The notes under the pieces are model-generated. The model saw only the letters and a list, made by a program, of their open reading frames with translations, was not told the origin of the DNA and ran no database searches. DNA of 7,858 nucleotides, taken from Betaproteobacteria bacterium. Its GTDB lineage: Bacteria; Pseudomonadota; Gammaproteobacteria; Burkholderiales; SG8-39. Where the stretch lies: contig JAEKLK010000023.1 of the NCBI GenBank assembly GCA_019509895.1, forward strand, positions 1-7,858. Reading direction: 5' to 3'. The position numbers and the translations under genes were made by a program. The first letter of the stretch is position 1. Every line of letters starts with the position of its first letter. This document shows positions 6,738 through 7,858 of this stretch, one piece after another.

Positions 6738-7480
6738 AGGTGGCGATCGTCACAGGCGGCTCCTCCGGCATCGGCGCCGCCACCGCGCGCGAGCTCGCGC
6801 GCCGCGGCTGGCGCGTGGCGATCAACTACGCGACGAATACCGACGCCGCGGAGAAAGTGGCCGCCGAGTGCGGCGACGCCATCGCCGTGCAGGCCGACGT
6901 CTCGCGCGATGCCGATTGCCGGCGCCTTGCCGACGCCGTGCTTCGCACGTGGGGCGCGATCGACGCGCTGGTCAACAATGCCGGCACGACCAAAGTCGTG
7001 CCGCACGACGATCTCGACGGGCTTAGCGCCGAGGACTTCCAGCGCATCTTCGCGCTGAATGTCATTGCGCCCTTTCAGATGGTGCGCGCCTGCCGCGACG
7101 CCCTCAAAAACGCGGGAGGCGCGGTCGTCAACGTTTCTTCGGTCGCTTCCCGACTCGGCACCGGTTCGTCGGTTGCCTATGCCGCGTCCAAGGCGGCGCT
7201 CGAGACCATGACCTTTTCGCTCGCGCGCTCACTCGCGCCGGAAGTCCGCGTCAACGCGGTGGCGCCCGGGCACACCAATACGCCCTGGCACCCGAGCGTG
7301 CGCGGTCCCGAGCGCGCCGCGGAGGTCGAGCGCCGCTATGCCGCCATCGCGCCGCTGAAGAGCGTGAGCGAGGCCGAGGATGTCGCGGACGCGATCGTCT
7401 GGCTGATCACCGGCGCACGCCGCGTCACCGGCGAAGTCGTCTACGTCGACGGCGGCATGCACATCGCCACGCCGCGTTGA
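6734..7480 (+). CDS. Short-chain dehydrogenase/reductase, FabG-like (3-oxoacyl reductase type)
   Basis: A 248-residue classical SDR, standard length, cytoplasmic. The Rossmann nucleotide motif TGGSSGIG is at residues 7-14, followed by D55-V56 of the adenine pocket, NNAG at 81-84 and the helix residue N109. The catalytic triad is S136, Y149 and K153 (YAASK), with the spacing expected of an intact enzyme. The C-terminus has PGHTNTP (179-184 region) and VTGEVVYVDGG, typical of FabG-like proteins. INY after the second strand (residues 30-32) resembles NADP(H)-using FabG relatives, but cofactor choice is uncertain. Likely reaction: reversible oxidation of a secondary alcohol, perhaps an (R)-3-hydroxyacyl-CoA made by the MaoC protein. 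The ATG overlaps the cyclase-family stop (ATGA), and no Shine-Dalgarno sequence is visible, so translation is probably coupled. The reading frame is open far upstream, but that part is shadow of the cyclase gene. Confidence 0.92.
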   Translation: MKVAIVTGGSSGIGAATARELARRGWRVAINYATNTDAAEKVAAECGDAIAVQADVSRDADCRRLADAVLRTWGAIDALVNNAGTTKVVPHDDLDGLSAEDFQRIFALNVIAPFQMVRACRDALKNAGGAVVNVSSVASRLGTGSSVAYAASKAALETMTFSLARSLAPEVRVNAVAPGHTNTPWHPSVRGPERAAEVERRYAAIAPLKSVSEAEDVADAIVWLITGARRVTGEVVYVDGGMHIATPR

Positions 7481-7858
7481 CGGCATACGACTACATCATC
7501 GTCGGCGCGGGCGCGGCCGGCTGCGTGCTCGCGCATCGCCTGACCGAGGATCCGGGCATCCGGGTGCTCTTGATCGAGGCCGGACCGCGCGACCGACATT
7601 TCTGGATCCACGTGCCGCTCGGCTACGGCAAGCTCTTCACGCGCACCGACGTCAACTGGGCCTACCAGTCGGAGCCCGAGCCGGCGCTTGGTGGGCGGCG
7701 CATCTTTACCCCGCGCGGCAAGGTGCTGGGCGGCTCCTCGTCGATCAACGGTCTCGTCTACATCCGCGGCCAGGCGGAGGATTTCGACGGCTGGGGCATC
7801 CCGGGCTGGGCCTTCCGCGATCTCCTGCCGTATTTTAGGAAGTCGGAGAACCAGGCGC
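7477..7858 (+). CDS. GMC-family FAD oxidoreductase (choline/alcohol dehydrogenase-like), N-terminal part (3' partial)
   Basis: The first 127 residues of a glucose-methanol-choline oxidoreductase; full proteins are usually 530-560 residues, so about three quarters is missing. The FAD-binding GAGAAG motif (G10, G12, G15) lies right behind the start, E34 in LLIEAG is the ribose-binding acid, and the GMC signature PRGKVLGGSSSINGLVYIRG occupies residues 79-98 with the FAD-contacting N91. It continues with FDGWGIPGWAFRDLLPYF, normal for bacterial alcohol or choline dehydrogenase-like members. The start is TTG at 7477, overlapping the SDR stop as TTGA. No other start fits, because the dinucleotide motif must begin about nine residues in. 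No ribosome binding site is visible. The electron acceptor and alcohol substrate cannot be deduced from this fragment. Choline is unlikely to be the real substrate given the neighbours. Confidence 0.9.
   Translation, partial: MTAYDYIIVGAGAAGCVLAHRLTEDPGIRVLLIEAGPRDRHFWIHVPLGYGKLFTRTDVNWAYQSEPEPALGGRRIFTPRGKVLGGSSSINGLVYIRGQAEDFDGWGIPGWAFRDLLPYFRKSENQA

Larger units (their letters stand above)
1..7858 (+). other. Probable single operon: Liv-type importer plus CoA-ester catabolic genes
   Basis: All ten genes run in one direction with gaps of at most 28 bases (2457-2484). ATGA overlaps occur at 253, 1251, 5219 and 6734, a TTGA overlap at 7477, and an overlap of 11-14 bases at 4058. No terminator-like hairpin with a T run and no promoter-like sequence was found in the gaps. 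Co-transcription is an inference from this spacing. Both ends of the operon lie outside the window. Confidence 0.7.

Noticed and set aside
1..7858. CRISPR array, tRNA/rRNA gene, insertion sequence or inverted terminal repeats
   Set aside because: No regularly spaced repeats, cloverleaf-like segments, transposase motifs or paired repeats were found by reading. The window is almost wholly protein-coding.

Overview
The window is a dense block of ten genes, all on the + strand. Eight are complete; one is cut at each edge. Base composition is GC-rich, and the third codon positions are strongly G/C-biased, which is why long shadow reading frames fill the opposite strand. The gene types (livHM-type permeases with a Peripla_BP_6 binding protein, a DmdB/AlkK-like acyl-CoA ligase, a DUF4124 protein and a NodN-like MaoC protein) fit a Gram-negative proteobacterium, most likely a betaproteobacterium of the Burkholderiales/Rhodocyclales kind. 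That placement is inferred from gene content and composition, not from a marker gene.

Layout. Positions 1-2456 hold the transport half: the 3' end of a livH-type permease, a complete livM-type permease and a secreted solute-binding protein. The two ATPase genes (livG, livF) that such a transporter needs are not in the window. Positions 2485-4798 hold a CoA-activation pair: an ANL-superfamily acyl-CoA ligase overlapped by a crotonase. Positions 4806-5222 encode a small secreted DUF4124 protein that looks out of place. Positions 5219-7858 hold a MaoC/NodN-like hydratase, a cyclase-family (PF04199) metal-hydrolase-like protein, a FabG-like SDR and the N-terminus of a GMC-family FAD oxidoreductase.

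The genes are packed as one probable operon. The largest gap is 28 bases. Four junctions are ATGA overlaps, one is a TTGA overlap and one is an 11-14 base overlap, so translational coupling is likely throughout. No promoter, terminator, RNA gene, repeat array or mobile element was seen, so the transcript probably starts upstream of position 1 and runs past 7858.

How the genes may work together (inference): an organic acid is imported by the Liv-type ABC transporter, charged to its CoA thioester by the ligase, and modified by the crotonase, MaoC protein and SDR in beta-oxidation-like steps. The GMC oxidoreductase and cyclase-family protein would act on an alcohol and on a ring, amide or ester group. 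The substrate cannot be read from the sequence. Two details make the set less routine. The crotonase lacks both hydratase glutamates but has the single glutamate expected of an enoyl-CoA isomerase. The cyclase-family protein has glutamine in place of both histidines of the usual HxGTHxD metal motif. This looks like an uncharacterised catabolic operon rather than a new class of system.
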